Assembly: GCF_033118175.1 (NCBI RefSeq)
Contig: NC_083697.1
Span: forward strand, 25,518,001 to 25,582,000
Length of the DNA stretch: 64,000 nt
Source: Dama dama
Lineage: Eukaryota; Chordata; Mammalia; Artiodactyla; Cervidae
Direction: 5' to 3'
Shown: positions 1 through 11,304 of the stretch, in pieces
Position numbering within the stretch: position 1 is the first letter of the stretch
Layout: each line of letters begins with the position of its first letter
Position numbers and translations under genes: made by a program
Notes under the pieces: generated by a model
The model's database searches: none
What the model saw: only the letters and a program-made list of their open reading frames with translations
What the model was told of the DNA's origin: nothing

Positions 1-214
1 CCATCTCAGTGGCTTATCAACTTTTTCATCCCAATCACTTACAGAACTATCTCTGAAAGGACTTCTTATAGGTAATAATCTCCATACTAATATATTTCCA
101 TTGATGTTTTAAGGGCTCATATGTCTGTCCTGTTGACCAATCTTCCTCCTGGTTTGGGAGACCTTCAGTATAGTCCACAGAGACTTAATAACTTCATCCT
201 CTTCCCATAGTTTG

Positions 215-1085
215 GAGAATGCTAATTCATTCATTCATTCATTCCATGTGTACATATGAAAGATGAGATATTCTATTCTAGGCACCTTTCCAGATACTGA
301 TAAAATAGTAAATAGTAAAAAATAGTAAAAATAAAATTAAATAGTAAAAAGTAATGTTTTATACATCTGTGTCTCTTTTTCTGTTTTGCATATAGGGTTA
401 TCGTTACCATCTTTCTAGATTCCATATATATGCGTTAGTATACTGTATAAAAATAAATGAAAAAAATAAAAATAAAAAAATAATGTTTTAAAAATCAAAA
501 ATCTTTGCTCTCCTATAATTCACATTCTAGTAGAAGAATCAGACAATAAACAAAATAATTGGAAGTATATTACATAATATGCTCAATGTATTAAATGCTA
601 CTGAGAAAAATGTCGGGACTGAAAATGAATCAAATAAAGGGGCATAATTTTAACAGAATGGTTACAGAAACTCCCAGTAAGAAGTGGAAATTTAAGGAAA
701 GGCTTGAAGGAAATAAGGAAGCAAATCATGTGAGTATCTGGAGCAAAGGTAAATGTAAAGGATGAGCAAAAGGGCTGACATGGCCAGAGTAAGTGAGCAA
801 GGTTGGAGGAGGTGGAGATATGAGAGGCAGTCAGAGAGATGAAGGGGCCAGGTCACAGATGGAATGGACTGCGGTGGCCATAGCTCTTACTCTGAGGGAG
901 ATGAGAGCCCTTCAGAAGGTTTTGAGCAAAGAAGTGACTTGATCAGTCATGTATTTTAATAGGACCACTCTGACTTCTGATTGATAAAAGACTGTAAGAG
1001 AGCAAAGCAGGAGAAGGATAATGCAATAATTCAGAAAACAGATGATGGACCTTGGAGGAAGGTGGTGGTAGGCTGCTAGGAAATG
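215..1085 (-). mobile_element. L2-type LINE remnant, antisense
   Basis: An ancient LINE remnant. It opens with an ATTC run at 225-246, then the antisense of the L2 3' end, followed by blocks resembling the antisense L2 body: 'cacattctagtagaag', 'gggagatgagagccc' and 'ttttgagcaaagaagtgac'. Order and orientation match L2 read on the minus strand. It is heavily diverged with no open frame. A 119-bp L1 piece interrupts it. The L2 family call comes from recalled consensus and was not computed. Confidence 0.5.
362..480 (+). mobile_element. Tiny ruminant L1 insertion, body inverted, A-rich tail
   Basis: The body (362-447) is the antisense of the ruminant L1 3' untranslated region, including 'gcatatagggttatcgttac'. 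It runs directly into a plus-strand A-rich tail of TAAAAATAAA type at 448-480. The perfect 10-bp word 'taatgtttta' flanks it at 352-361 and 481-490. An antisense body joined to a sense tail inside one duplication is what twin priming leaves when almost all of the sense segment is missing. It sits inside the L2 remnant. Confidence 0.75.
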
Positions 1086-1821
1086 TCTAGATTCTGGATA
1101 ATCAATGTTTGTTGACATATTGCTCAGTTCTCATAAAAAGGAAAAGCAGTGGAACGCAGTGGATAAGGCACAATCTCTAACACCAGATGATTTGCATAGA
1201 GCTCGTGACTCTGACATCTCCTTAACATTTGAATTTATAAGAGTTACTTGTCCTCCCTAAACATCAACATATTCCTTTGTTAAAAGAGAGATGGTAGGAG
1301 TATTAGTTAAAGTAATGCTAGATATTCTAATAGATCCAAAGCTGTAAAATGGCTCTAACAGGACAGAACGTTATTTCGAATTGATGTAAAGTCTCATGAC
1401 GGTATTTCTGATCAGTGAGGTCTCTCCCAAAAAAGTGATTCAGAGGCTCATCATGCTGTTTCTATCTTATGGTGCTGCTGTTTTTCAACTTTTGCCTTCT
1501 GAGGTCTCCCTGGGTGTGGATTTGCAACCAGCAGATGGGACAAAACAGAAGTCTCATGTGTAGAAAAATGTTAATAGGCTGAGCCTGGAAGCAATACAAT
1601 CATTTCTCCCCCCATTTTATTAACCAATGAACTCACCCCTTGGTCCGACAGTCACTCCTGACTACAAGGGCCCTGGGATACTTGTTCTCCCTGTGTGCCC
1701 AGGAAAAAGAAATGAGTTTGGTGAGCAGCTTATCAATCTTCACTATCATTCTTCATCAGGGAACTATTGTGGGGTGAGACAACAGTGGAGAAGTACTAAC
1801 CTGAAGGCCTGCAAGAATACA
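1086..1821. other. No recognised feature
   Basis: Mixed-composition DNA. Around 1150-1340 the order of words is loosely MIR-like ('gttacttgtcctcc' then 'ttgttaaaagagagatgg'), but too diverged to call. No exon-like open frame is seen. Confidence 0.4.
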
Positions 1822-1822
1822 A

Positions 1823-2033
1823 GTGTGTGCTTAGTCGCTCAGTTGGGTCTGACTCTTTGCAACCCGATGGACTGTAGCCCGCCAGGCTTCTCTGTCCATG
1901 GGGATTCTCCAGGCAAGAATACTGGAGTGGGTTGCCATACCCTTCTCCAGGAAATCTTCCCAAACCAGGGATCGAACCCAAGTCTCCCGCACTGCAGGTG
2001 GATTATTTACAGTCTGAGCTACCAGCGAAGCCC
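1823..2033 (-). mobile_element. Bov-tA SINE
   Basis: A full-length tRNA-derived ruminant SINE, read on the minus strand. The plus strand shows the antisense order: 'ttagtcgctcag', the 'gactctttgcaaccc' block, 'aggcaagaatactggagtgg', 'gggatcgaaccc' (antisense of the tRNA B-box region) and the head 'accagcgaagccc'. The word 'agaataca' occurs on both sides (1814-1821 and 2040-2047) as the likely target duplication. A 210-residue open frame runs through it but is not a gene. Confidence 0.92.
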
Positions 2034-2424
2034 ATTGCTAGAATACATGGTTGTTACTAACTCAGGAAATCATAGAGGAAGGAGAAAGCCATACCCACAG
2101 GTGTTTTTTTATCATCTAACTCAGGGTCCCTTCTGCTCATTTGGTTGGAGGAGAGCTGGTCTTAGAAGAGTTCCCCAGTTCTCCCCTTCTGTGAGTACAA
2201 ACCTAGAGCCTTTCCACTCAGCTTACTCAATGTTAATTAAGACAGAATACCAACATTGATGTGAGAGCAATATTATTTCCTTTCACATACAATCTTAGAT
2301 GCCATGCTTTGTATAAAAAGTAGGTGTCGAAAATTCTCAACCTTTGGTAGAAATAATCACTGAGCTAAATAGGGGGACCCACAATTCATCCTCTCTTTGT
2401 TAAAAATAAATTTCTAAACAACAT

Positions 2425-2885
2425 CTCTGAGTTATAATTTATAAGCCTCACCTTAAGAGTACAGTTGAATTATTTTTGGTAAATTTATACAATTTTGCAA
2501 CCATCACCACAATTGAATTTTTAAAATAGTTCCATCATCCCCAAAACTTTCCTCATGCCCATTTGTAGTCAATCTCCTCCACTATACCTAGTCCCAGGCA
2601 ACCATGAATCTACTTTTTGCCTCAATAGATTTGCCTTTGGGGGCACTTTACATAAATGAAATCAGACAATATGTTGTCTTTTTGTATCTGGCTTCTTCCC
2701 CTTATCACAATTTTTCAGAGTTTCATCCATGTTGCAGTATGTATCAGTAGTTCATTCATTTAGGTTGTTTAATGACATTCTATTGTATTGATATGGCATA
2801 TTTTCTTTATCCACTTATCAATCAACCAGCATTTGAACTCTTTCCATATTTGGCTATTGTGGATAATTCTAGGAGCAGAGTTCCC
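2425..2885 (-). mobile_element. L1M 3' end, antisense
   Basis: Antisense of a mammal-wide L1 3' region. Recognisable blocks are 'ttttgcaaccatcaccac', 'gttccatcatccccaaaac', 'gtttcatccatgttgcag' and 'tttatccacttatcaatc'. Point changes and small gaps are dense, as expected of an old copy. Subfamily not assigned. The short open frames across it are chance. Confidence 0.75.
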
Positions 2886-2949
2886 ATCCTTGCAATGGTG
2901 GTCAGATGCCATCCTCTTAGAGGCTTTGTCCAGGTGTCAGTGGCATCTA

Positions 2950-3130
2950 CAATAACAGAGTGGCATAGCGGAAAGACAATCAGAGTTGATAGAAAAATGG
3001 CTTGGACTTAGACCTTGCTTCTCTTTTCTGAGCACTCTGGTAGGAGATGACCTCACACTTGATGGTATAAAGAGCCTACAGTGGTTTTTGAAACAGTAAA
3101 TGCTCCACAAATGTAAGTTCCCACTCTATT
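2950..3130 (+). mobile_element. MIR-like SINE remnant
   Basis: Word order follows MIR sense: 'agtggcatagcggaaagac', 'cttggacttagaccttgc' and a 3' 'gtaaatgctccacaaatg'. The central conserved core is poorly preserved, so this could be coincidental. Confidence 0.4.
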
Positions 3131-3851
3131 GCCCTCACTCCATCGTCTCACATTCTCTGTAAGAAAACTCAGAACCTCTTATCAGCAACCCCAGATGCTG
3201 AGCCAAAGTTCCTCCTATTTACACGCCTTCTTTTATCAAGTCTGTGAGTAAAATAAGGTACCTTCTGTGTGTGATGTGGAAGAAGTCATTTTTTCTCCCT
3301 CACTCTTTTCCTACTGGTCCATAAAATAAGAGCTCTGCCCTCTCAGAAGTGTTTGTAGAAGTGTTCCCCTTTCTTCTAGATCTCATTGTTCCTCTCTACA
3401 GGAGAAGAATGACTATTCTGTTTGACAGAGTCTGATAGTCGTTGATCCATATTTCTCCAGTTGTCATAATTAACAGGGTAAGTCAATGCACCCACAAAGG
3501 GGACCTCTAGCTTATGCCCCTGACTGGGCTTCCTGGCCCAACATGGTAAGGAATTGCTGGTTGGACAAGTTTTTGCTCTGGAGGCCTTACAGGTCAAGTA
3601 AATCCAAATTAAATCCAAAAAAAAAAATTAGGAAGCCAAATGGACCACATTCAAGCTACATTTGCCAATCAAGCTTTACCTTCAAATAAGCTGACAATAT
3701 AATTTTCTGATTCCTCTCCTTGGTTCTCAATCAGCTGCCATTTTGAGAAGCAAAGGATCTGATTAATTCTCTCAAGTCTAACATATGGAGGCTGTTTGTC
3801 TCTTTTAGAAACAGAGCTGGGAATATATTTAGGCAGACGATGGTTGTAGTC
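3131..3851. other. Unassigned; possible downstream part of an old ERV
   Basis: No repeat identified. If the weak retroviral resemblance in the next feature is real, this would hold its degraded minus-strand 3' part. An A11 tract at 3618-3628 is the only simple repeat. An 80-residue minus-strand frame (3376-3618) matches nothing I recognise. Confidence 0.3.
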
Positions 3852-4163
3852 CTATTTTCCTTCCATGTGTAGAAGACTTTTCTTAGGACGAACCACCCAG
3901 TAATGTAATATTAGTATCCTATCATTTAGCACAAGTTTATCCAATCCCTCTTGGGTTTCCCAAAAGAATTTGTTAGCCTTCTTTCTCTGAAGTAACAAAT
4001 TATAGTCTGAGTCTGCCTCATATACCACATCAATCACTTGTTCAGTCCCTGGGATTGCTAAATGGTTGACCCAATTGGGTAGCTTTAACTGTCCAATCAT
4101 TTGGATTTGGGGTGTTAAAACAACTGAAGTGGTCTGACTACTTAGACTTAAAATGCCTGACAA
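3852..4163 (-). pseudogene. Unrecognised open frame, faintly retroviral-envelope-like
   Basis: A 103-codon minus-strand frame. Its C-terminal third, around 'LDKLVLNDRIL', loosely resembles the helix region of the transmembrane subunit in old class I endogenous retroviral envelope genes. There is no recognisable fusion peptide, CX6CC-type motif or membrane anchor, and no LTR is visible nearby. If retroviral, it is a dead, truncated fossil. It could equally be chance. Confidence 0.2.
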
Positions 4164-4813
4164 ACCATGATGGAGACTAAAACATCCAATTTAACTGGAA
4201 AACAAAGTTGTGGAATCTTTTAGATGTGTTCACATGTGTTCACAAGCACACAAAGTGTCTCTTAGGTTCACATTCTCTTTTCCCTTCCTCCCTTTCCCTT
4301 CTCCTTTTCTTTTTCCCTCTTCTCTATCCTCTACTTTGTCTTTCTCATCTCTCATGTTTAGCAAATACCTATAATGATAAAATAGTCATTTTTAATTAGC
4401 AGTGCTTCCTTCTCATTTCACCCAACATCAGAATCCAAGAAAGACTAAAAACAATTGTTAGACTTGTTTTCTTGATGACTGAGCAGAGTCAGTGAAATGG
4501 TTCATCCTACAGAAGAAGAAACAATGTGATATCGGCAGAAGGAGTTGAGATACAAGGAACACCCCAGAGAATATAACAGGCCACAGAATATTACTAAGAT
4601 ACACCAAGCCTCCTTGCAGCCCTTGGCACTATCAAAATCTTTAGAATAACAACTTGCAGGTTGCCCTGTTTATTTACAATCCAATGTTATCCTCTTGGCA
4701 GCCATCCTTATCCTTTGTCTCTCTTCACCTCTGAGTGCTTTTGGCCAAGTTCCTTAAAAAATGGTAAATCCTTAACTCTAAGGATCCAAGCCTCCAAGCC
4801 CAAAAGTGATCAC
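4164..4813. other. Unassigned DNA with a pyrimidine tract
   Basis: The only structure is a C/T-rich tract at about 4268-4352 ('cccttcctccctttccc'). The rest looks single-copy and has no supported gene. Confidence 0.4.
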
Positions 4814-4825
4814 TGAAGTAAGATG

Positions 4826-5100
4826 CTGCTGCTGCTGCTAAGTCGCTTCAGTTGTGTCCGACTCTGTGTGACCCCATAGAAGGCAGCCCACCAGGCTCCG
4901 CCGTCCCTGGGATTCTCCAGGCAAGAACACTGGAGTGGGTTGTCATTTCCTTCTCCAATGCATGAAAGTGAAAAGTGAAAGTGAAGTTGCTCAGTCGTGT
5001 CCGACTCTTCATGACCCCACGGACTGCAGCCTACCAGGCTCCTCCGTCCATGGGATTTTCCAGGCAAGAGTACTGGAGTGGGGTGCCATTGCCTTCTCCA
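4826..5100 (-). mobile_element. Bov-A2 SINE, dimeric
   Basis: A dimeric pecoran SINE on the minus strand. The plus strand begins with a CTG run (the antisense CAG tail), then monomer 1, the linker 'atgcatgaaagtgaaaagtg', monomer 2, and ends 'attgccttctcc'. A perfect 12-bp target duplication 'tgaagtaagatg' lies at 4814-4825 and 5101-5112. Intact duplication, complete dimer and many retained CpGs point to a comparatively young insertion. Confidence 0.96.
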
Positions 5101-5112
5101 TGAAGTAAGATG

Positions 5113-6416
5113 AAAGCTGAACAATTAGGAAGTGGCAGGAGACACATTAAACTTTTAGCAGAGGAAGATCATCACCTCTGGGCTTCAAGTTAACCTCTGA
5201 TATCACAAAGTCATCCTTTAGGACTAGGAAATTAAAGTTGCAAATGCCCCTCATGTGGATTAGTGCTGAAGACACAGCTGGGCACTCCCAAGATGATCAA
5301 TGCCTTGTTAATGATACAGCAACAAGCCTTAGGAAAATCCTATGAGCAGCCCTCCAAAGCTGGTTGTCGGCCATCATGCAAAGTTAAAAATCCTCATTTT
5401 GAAGACATCTCTCAAGGGCTAAACTTTTGAGACTTTGGCTCATCAAAATGAGTTACTCTCAGTATTACTGAAATTAACCATATGCAAAATACAACAGAGC
5501 CCTGTCTAAAAGAGAATGAAAGGACATAAAATTTTCTCTAACGTGTAAAGGGAAGAGCACAAAGTGTCTTAATTTTTAAAATGCGACGTTTGGAAAGTAC
5601 TTTCTATTATGCAACAGATTACTTAGTACATCAAATGTTTGGGATTTTTTCCTGAAAAATGGAAAAATTTAGCCTTAAGATCATTAATGCATTACAAATT
5701 GACTTTTGTTTCAGTTTCTTTTGATTTCTCTTAAAATAAACTTAACAATTGTCCTGCTGTCGAGACTCATCCTAAGATACAATAGCATTTTAAATATTTA
5801 ATTCTGGATTTCACTTAGACCTGAAAAACTAAATAGAGAGATGGGAAAAATTTGTGTATTAATTTAATCATATTTATTTATTAGATTTGGACACTTCATT
5901 TTAATGATATCAACCTATCAAGTATAGGAATCATGTATAGTGTTAAGACAACTACATAGTAAAGAAAATTTAACTTCTTAAGGTACTCTACAAATGTTCA
6001 GTAATGATCATTGATTCCCCTATTTATTCACAATCTTTAAGGATTTCATACCTATAAATATCAAAATATTTGGGTTGATATTATCATCCTCCATAATTCT
6101 ACTGAAAACAATTTTAGTCATTACAATGAGGTCATATAATTATCTTCATAATTTAATCTTGCCACAAAAATGCTCTTTTTGCTTAATAATTAAATATGAA
6201 AAATCATTTGATGACCATAAGTTAAATAAACAACTATCCTGGGACCAGCATCTTTATTCTTTGTAATAAACTGACCAATCTCTGTAAATAATTTTCTTCC
6301 TAAGAAAGATATCAGGGGAGGAAAATATTTTGGCTGCCTAGGATATATTCTGTAAGTGTGCTGAAAGTTGTCAGGCCAAGTAGAGCACTTCACAGTTCAC
6401 TTACAGATATAGGCTG
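5113..6416. other. AT-rich, single-copy-looking stretch
   Basis: About 1.3 kb in which I recognise no interspersed repeat, RNA gene or exon. Short open frames (for example 6075-6266) show no family resemblance. Confidence 0.5.
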
Positions 6417-6417
6417 T

Positions 6418-6465
6418 ATACTCTCTCTCTATATATATCTCTATATATATCTCTCTCTCTCTCTT
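6418..6465. repeat. (CT)n/(TA)n compound microsatellite
   Basis: Alternating CT and TA dinucleotide runs ('ctctctctctatatatat') in three blocks. Likely length-polymorphic. Confidence 0.9.
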
Positions 6466-6555
6466 AAAATGGAAAACTACAGATAAAAATAACAAATACT
6501 CATGTATCTACCATACACAGTTAACAAATATTAATATTTAAATATGCTTACTTCA

Positions 6556-6760
6556 GGCTTCCCCGGTGGCTCAGACAGTAAAGAAACTGCCTGTGATGTG
6601 GGAGACCTGGATTCCCTGGATCGGGAAGATCCCCTGCAGAAGGAAGTGGCTACCCACTCCAGTATTCTTGTCTGGGAAATCCCATGGACAGATGAGCCTG
6701 GTGTCTACAGCCCACGGGGTTGCGAAGAGTCGGACATGACTAAGTGACTAACACTTACTT
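6556..6760 (+). mobile_element. Bov-tA SINE
   Basis: A sense Bov-tA. Head 'ggcttccccggtggctcag', central 'ggatcgggaagatcccctg', body 'cactccagtattcttgtctg' and 3' 'gagtcggacatgactaagtg'. A 12-bp target duplication with one mismatch flanks it: 'atgcttacttca' at 6544-6555 and 'atgtttacttca' at 6761-6772. Confidence 0.95.
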
Positions 6761-6772
6761 ATGTTTACTTCA

Positions 6773-7126
6773 ACTCTGTTAATATAGGGCTTTCTTTATT
6801 GTTCATTTGTTTCTTACTGGGAAATAACCTATTCCTGATAAAGTTAAAATTGCCATTGTACCCTTAACATTGTCATGTTTCCCTTCCTCTTTCCCCATAT
6901 GCAATCTCTATCTTATGTTTAGTTTACACCTTCCTGTTCATATTTTCATTCCTTCTCTCTGTGGAAGTAGAGATGATTGAGATAGAGATAACCAGGTCCA
7001 GTGCATAGGCTATTTCATCATAATATATATGGTCTTCTTACTGTTTTCTCATTAGGTTTTTTTGTTGTTGTTGTTCTGACAATATCAATACATGTAAATA
7101 TAGCTCTTTTAATTACAATAATCTAC
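6773..7126. other. No recognised feature
   Basis: AT-rich DNA with a short GTT-type run near 7061-7075. No supported gene or repeat family. Confidence 0.4.
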
Positions 7127-7177
7127 TGGATTAACCAAAAAGTTTGTTCAGTTTTTTTCCATACCATCTTACAGAAA
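7127..7177. mobile_element. Mariner-type terminal-repeat remnant
   Basis: The words 'attaaccaaaaagtttgttc' and 'ttccataccatcttacag' follow the order of the terminal repeat and short internal part of the mariner-derived MITEs common in ruminants. The second terminus is not recognisable, so this is a truncated relic. Recognition rests on pattern memory only. Confidence 0.5.
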
Positions 7178-7374
7178 ATTGTTTAGTTTGCTAGAAAAAT
7201 TTATTAAGGCAACACTTTGTAAAAGCATGGCATTAATTACTAGGGAGAATATAGAAAATATCATACAAGTCCCTGCTTTGACCAAGTTGGTCTTCTGAGC
7301 AGCCCAAAATATTATTCAGGAAAAATAATATCAATAATAATAATGAGTAAATTGTATTGACCCCTTACTAGGCT

Positions 7375-7530
7375 TTTATTGTCATATTTGAGCTGAGAAC
7401 AAGTACTTTTCTCAGCACTTAACCCTCCTAACTCATTTAATCCTCACAATAAGGTAAGAAAGCTAGGTTGAAGTTAGTTTGCTTTTAGGCACACTGCTAG
7501 AAAGTAGCAGCACTTTTTAGTTTCTCTGAA
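7375..7530 (-). mobile_element. MIR SINE, antisense
   Basis: Contains 'catttaatcctcacaataag' and a later 'cacactgctagaaagtagc', in the order expected for antisense MIR (tail side first, tRNA-like part last). Strongly diverged. Confidence 0.65.
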
Positions 7531-8100
7531 TGGAAAAATGTGGACTATTAGTCTTTTGTTCTCAACTGCACATGCTTAACCATAATTTTGAGTCAATAGG
7601 ACATCCCTCTGGGTTCCTGACACTACCTGGGTCTGTATTTTGATTTACACTAATCTTATCATAGTTGTGGTCTTCACTGTAAGTCATTGCAGCTAAAGAT
7701 AAAAAATTTCTTTCCCCTTAAATCTGCACCATCTCAACATGCTCCTCCTATATATTAAAAAGCAGTCACAATTAAATTCACTTTTAAGCCTTAAAAAAAT
7801 TTGATATGCTAGCTGATTCAAATTCATCTTAAATCATCTCTTTCTGTGAAAAGCTCATGAACTCTTATTAGCTTTTAAATGAAGAGTATATGTGATCTCA
7901 TATGTTAATATTAATAAACAAAAGTTCTACGAGACTATAGAAGTTTCACAGTTCAAAGTCTCATGGAGAGTCAGAGGCAGAATTGTACTTTCACAAGATT
8001 TCTAGCTAAGCTTCTTATTTGGTCTTCCATAAAATATGGTTGTAGATCAGACACCTCAGATACTGAAAATTAGCTTAAATAATGTTTAGCAAGCGATATA
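7531..8100. other. Unassigned AT-rich DNA
   Basis: Nothing recognised apart from short A/T homopolymers. No exon signal and no open frame of note. Confidence 0.4.
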
Positions 8101-8108
8101 ATAATATC

Positions 8109-8240
8109 CTGGAGAAGGGAATGGCTACCCACTCCAGTATTCTTGCCTGGAGAATTCCGTGGACAGAGGAGCCTGGTGGGCTACAGTCCACGGGGTCACA
8201 CAGAGTCAGACACTACTGAGCAACCAGCACAGACAGATAG
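8109..8240 (+). mobile_element. Bov-A monomer SINE
   Basis: A single sense Bov-A unit: 'ctggagaagggaatggctac', 'ccactccagtattcttgcct' and 'cagagtcagacactactgag'. It lacks the tRNA-like head and the second unit. The shared 7-bp word 'taatatc' at 8102-8108 and 8241-8247 is a probable target duplication. Confidence 0.85.
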
Positions 8241-8326
8241 TAATATCATTTCTTCAAAAAGAAGTTAAAATAATATTGCCCTCTCTGCTGCCCCGGGCAT
8301 CATTTGATTCTCTCTATATTAATAGC

Positions 8327-8608
8327 AGTGCTGCTGCTGCTGCTGCTAAGTCACTTCAGTCGTGTCTGACTCTGTGCGACCCCATAGACGGCAGCCCACC
8401 AGGCTCCCCCGTCCCTGGGATTCTCCAGGCAAGATCACTGCAGTGGGTTGCCATTTCCATCTCCAATGCATGAAAGTGAAAAGTGAAAGTGAAGTCGCTC
8501 AGTCGTGTCCAACTCTGTGTGACCCCATGGACTGCAGCCTACCAGGCTCCTCTGTCCATGGGATTTTCCAGGCAAGAGTCCTGGAGTGGGGTGCCATTGC
8601 CTTCTCCA
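8327..8608 (-). mobile_element. Bov-A2 SINE, dimeric
   Basis: A second complete dimeric Bov-A2 on the minus strand. Antisense CAG tail (CTG)n, monomer 1, the AAGTGAAA-type linker, monomer 2. A perfect 9-bp target duplication 'attaatagc' sits at 8318-8326 and 8609-8617. Several open frames on both strands here are artefacts of the SINE. Confidence 0.96.
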
Positions 8609-8617
8609 ATTAATAGC

Positions 8618-9500
8618 GATAGAGAACTTCAATTTCAGATTATGCATAAATCCAGTGAAATAGAACCTTAAATAAATTTATTTAAAATTTTATCTCCTTA
8701 AAACTTATAATCTTAGTTGAAGTTTGATTTTGCTTCCATACATTTTCAAGGATTCTACTATCAAGCCTTGTTGTTGAAGAGCCCTAGCCATGTGACGCAG
8801 GTGCCCTTGTGGCTAGCTGAGTGCACAGGGCATAAGGAGGCTCTCCCCGACTCCCGCTGGAATTCCAGGCCTCCACCTCTTTCTCTCTTCATCCATGGAT
8901 AAGATTGCATTAAAGTAGTGGTTCTAAACCCACTGTTCCATCTAAACAGCTAAAAATCTACTTATCTAATTGCACAGCTTTTATTATAAGCCCATATAGT
9001 ACAAGTCAGTTGTAAAGCAACAGACTACATCCTGAGGTCAAATGTAAAAGGCTTGCCTCTCTGAAAGAAAACCACTTCTCAGACAGCACTGAATAAAGAT
9101 TATGCAGTGCTATATTTATTTATTTGATGCTTTACATAGAGTTTCGTGTCTTAAGAGCTGGACTGGAAACATCCTCTAAAAATACCCCAGAGTACCCTAA
9201 AGAACTGGCGTAATTCATTCTGAGCTTTTAGTTATTTCTGGCCTCTTCAATTTACTTGGCTTTGGTCCTGATACTTAGTGCTTGATTCTATTTCTGGCTG
9301 ACACAACAATATATAAATAGCCATAAATGCAAAAGTTATTTTAAATCCACATCAGACCTGTAATTCAGTTCAACAAAAGCAGGAGTTTGTGACATTCTGC
9401 CTTTAGATGTCTTTGTTATGCCGCATGTTAGAAGTATTTAGCATTAATCTAAGATATGTGGTAATGATGCTGAGATTAGAATTAAACATAAATTGTGGAC
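8618..9500. other. Unassigned DNA
   Basis: Roughly 0.9 kb without recognised repeats. A slightly GC-richer patch lies at about 8780-8890. No splice-bounded exon could be supported. Confidence 0.4.
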
Positions 9501-9504
9501 ATGA

Positions 9505-9715
9505 GCTCTGGAGTATGAACCTCTACTCCTCCACTAACTAGCTGTGAGACCCCAGGTAAGAGAATTAACTTCTTTGTACCTCTGAGACAATAATGATACC
9601 TATTTCATAGGCTGTAAGGATGAAATGCAAAAATACATGTCAACTACATGGAAACGCATCTTCTCATATACCTTGTATATAGTAAGGACTCAATCACGTT
9701 GTAATACGTGACAAA
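9505..9715 (+). mobile_element. MIR SINE
   Basis: Sense MIR: 'gagctctggagtatgaacct', then 'ccactaactagctgtgagac' (the conserved core), 'tgatacctatttcatagg' and 'atatagtaaggactcaatc'. One of the clearer MIRs in the window, covering most of the element. Confidence 0.85.
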
Positions 9716-9732
9716 TATTACACACTGAGCTA

Positions 9733-9914
9733 TTTGTTGTTGTCGTGTCCAACTCTTTGCAACCCCATGAACCATATGCAGCCCATGGGATTTCCTAGGC
9801 AAGAATACTGGAGTGGGTTGCCATCTTTCCAGGGGATCTTCCCAACTCAGGAACAGAACTTGCATCTCCTGCATTGGCAGGTGGATTCTTTACCACTGAG
9901 CCACAGGGAAGTCC
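9733..9914 (-). mobile_element. Bov-tA SINE
   Basis: Antisense Bov-tA with 'gtcgtgtccaactctttgca', 'aggcaagaatactggagtgg' and the head 'gccacagggaagtcc'. It is somewhat shortened in the body. I could not find a convincing target duplication. Confidence 0.88.
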
Positions 9915-11300
9915 AAAACTATGCTCTGTAACACTGCTAATTTTTATTGCTTTTGTTTGCCAGCAATGGAGCATGATTCAACTTGCAATACAGCTAAATC
10001 TATGCTATAATGAGCTTTAGTTTGTACACACAAATGGCCTAGATTACCCAATTAACATCAAAAATTTTAAGTTAAAAAATATTAATTAATGTCCATTAAA
10101 ATTTCTATGTTTTGAATTAACATTTGTGTCAGTCTCTGGTTTTCAAAATTTCATAAAGTTATTTTTTCTCTACTGTTTTCTGGGACTCACCTCCTCATTA
10201 GGCATTTTCTCATCTTCTAACATTAACAACATTTAAATCCCCTCTTTGTCATCAGTTTTGCTTCTTCTTCTATAGGTCACCTCTTATGTTAGAAACAGTA
10301 TTTTTAAAAAGAAGAAAATCTAGAAGACTAGGCATGCAGTTTGGCTCTGCCCAGCTAGACTCTACTTAGCAGAATATGGCAGGTTTTGACTAGGCATCCC
10401 TGATACACTTGCCAATTCTTCATTTGGTTCTGGGACTGTTGGTTCCCTGCCTGCCTCATTTTCATCTATCATCCTTGTTCCTGAGAGTGGACACATTTTG
10501 AGGAATTATGCCACCTAAGAAAAAGTTCTTTCCCTCTTCTGTCAAGTGCCAAGAAAGGGTGTGTTGTTAGATGAGACTCCTAGAGAGAAAGGAGAAATAT
10601 CTGTTGTGACTGTGAAATTCTCAGAATGAAGCATGAATAATGACATCTGGACTTGGACTACTCAGAAGGAAACCATATTTATCAACTGGCAGGTCAGATT
10701 GTTTGAATCATCATTAGAACTTGGTAGTTATAAAATAATTTGAAAGAAAACAGAATCATTTACATAAAAGACAGCAAGACCAGAACGCTTGGTAAGTTGT
10801 TTGTCTCATGCGTGCTTTGATGGTGGCTTTGATAACCAGCTGGTCCCTTATAGTCATAAATTTAACTTCACCTTCAAATAAGGTTTTCTAGGCCCTCATC
10901 TTCCATATGTTGGAACATGTACCTATATAAAAGTGTGATGAGGTTTTCCTGTCCTCAATCAATATTGCCTCATAGATCTCAAAGACTGACAATTCAACGT
11001 GTGCTTCTGTGACCCAACTGAAATCATCTCCCTGAAATCGTATCACACAGAGGTATAATTATCCATTTTTAAATCATATTGTGTACTTTTACAAGGAAGG
11101 AGGTTTATATCAATGAGTATGTCACCTCTAAAAGACCTGGTTTCTTAAAAACCTAAATTTGCTTTTGAAGTAAAATTTTAAAATAATAATACAAACACTT
11201 AAGGTTACATTACATCTGTTGTCTTAGAATAATTATAGTTCCCCCTTTAATCTTCAAATGATGGATTTCATCCACTTTGGTTGCTCAGTTATATGGTCAC
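9915..11300. other. Single-copy-looking DNA
   Basis: About 1.4 kb without a repeat I recognise, including a small GC-richer part at 10320-10500. No coding exon can be supported by eye. Confidence 0.45.
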
Positions 11301-11304
11301 TATA

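Noticed and set aside
1627..2259. 210-codon open frame on the plus strand
   Set aside because: It reads straight through an antisense Bov-tA SINE and its flanks; no family resemblance outside the SINE.
6556..6640. tRNA gene in SINE heads (also at other Bov-tA and CHR copies)
   Set aside because: The heads are tRNA-derived but mutated, with no foldable acceptor stem, and each continues into a SINE body.
8159..8671. Cluster of small frames on both strands
   Set aside because: All are inside a Bov-A monomer and a Bov-A2 dimer. Similar frames recur at every copy of these SINEs.
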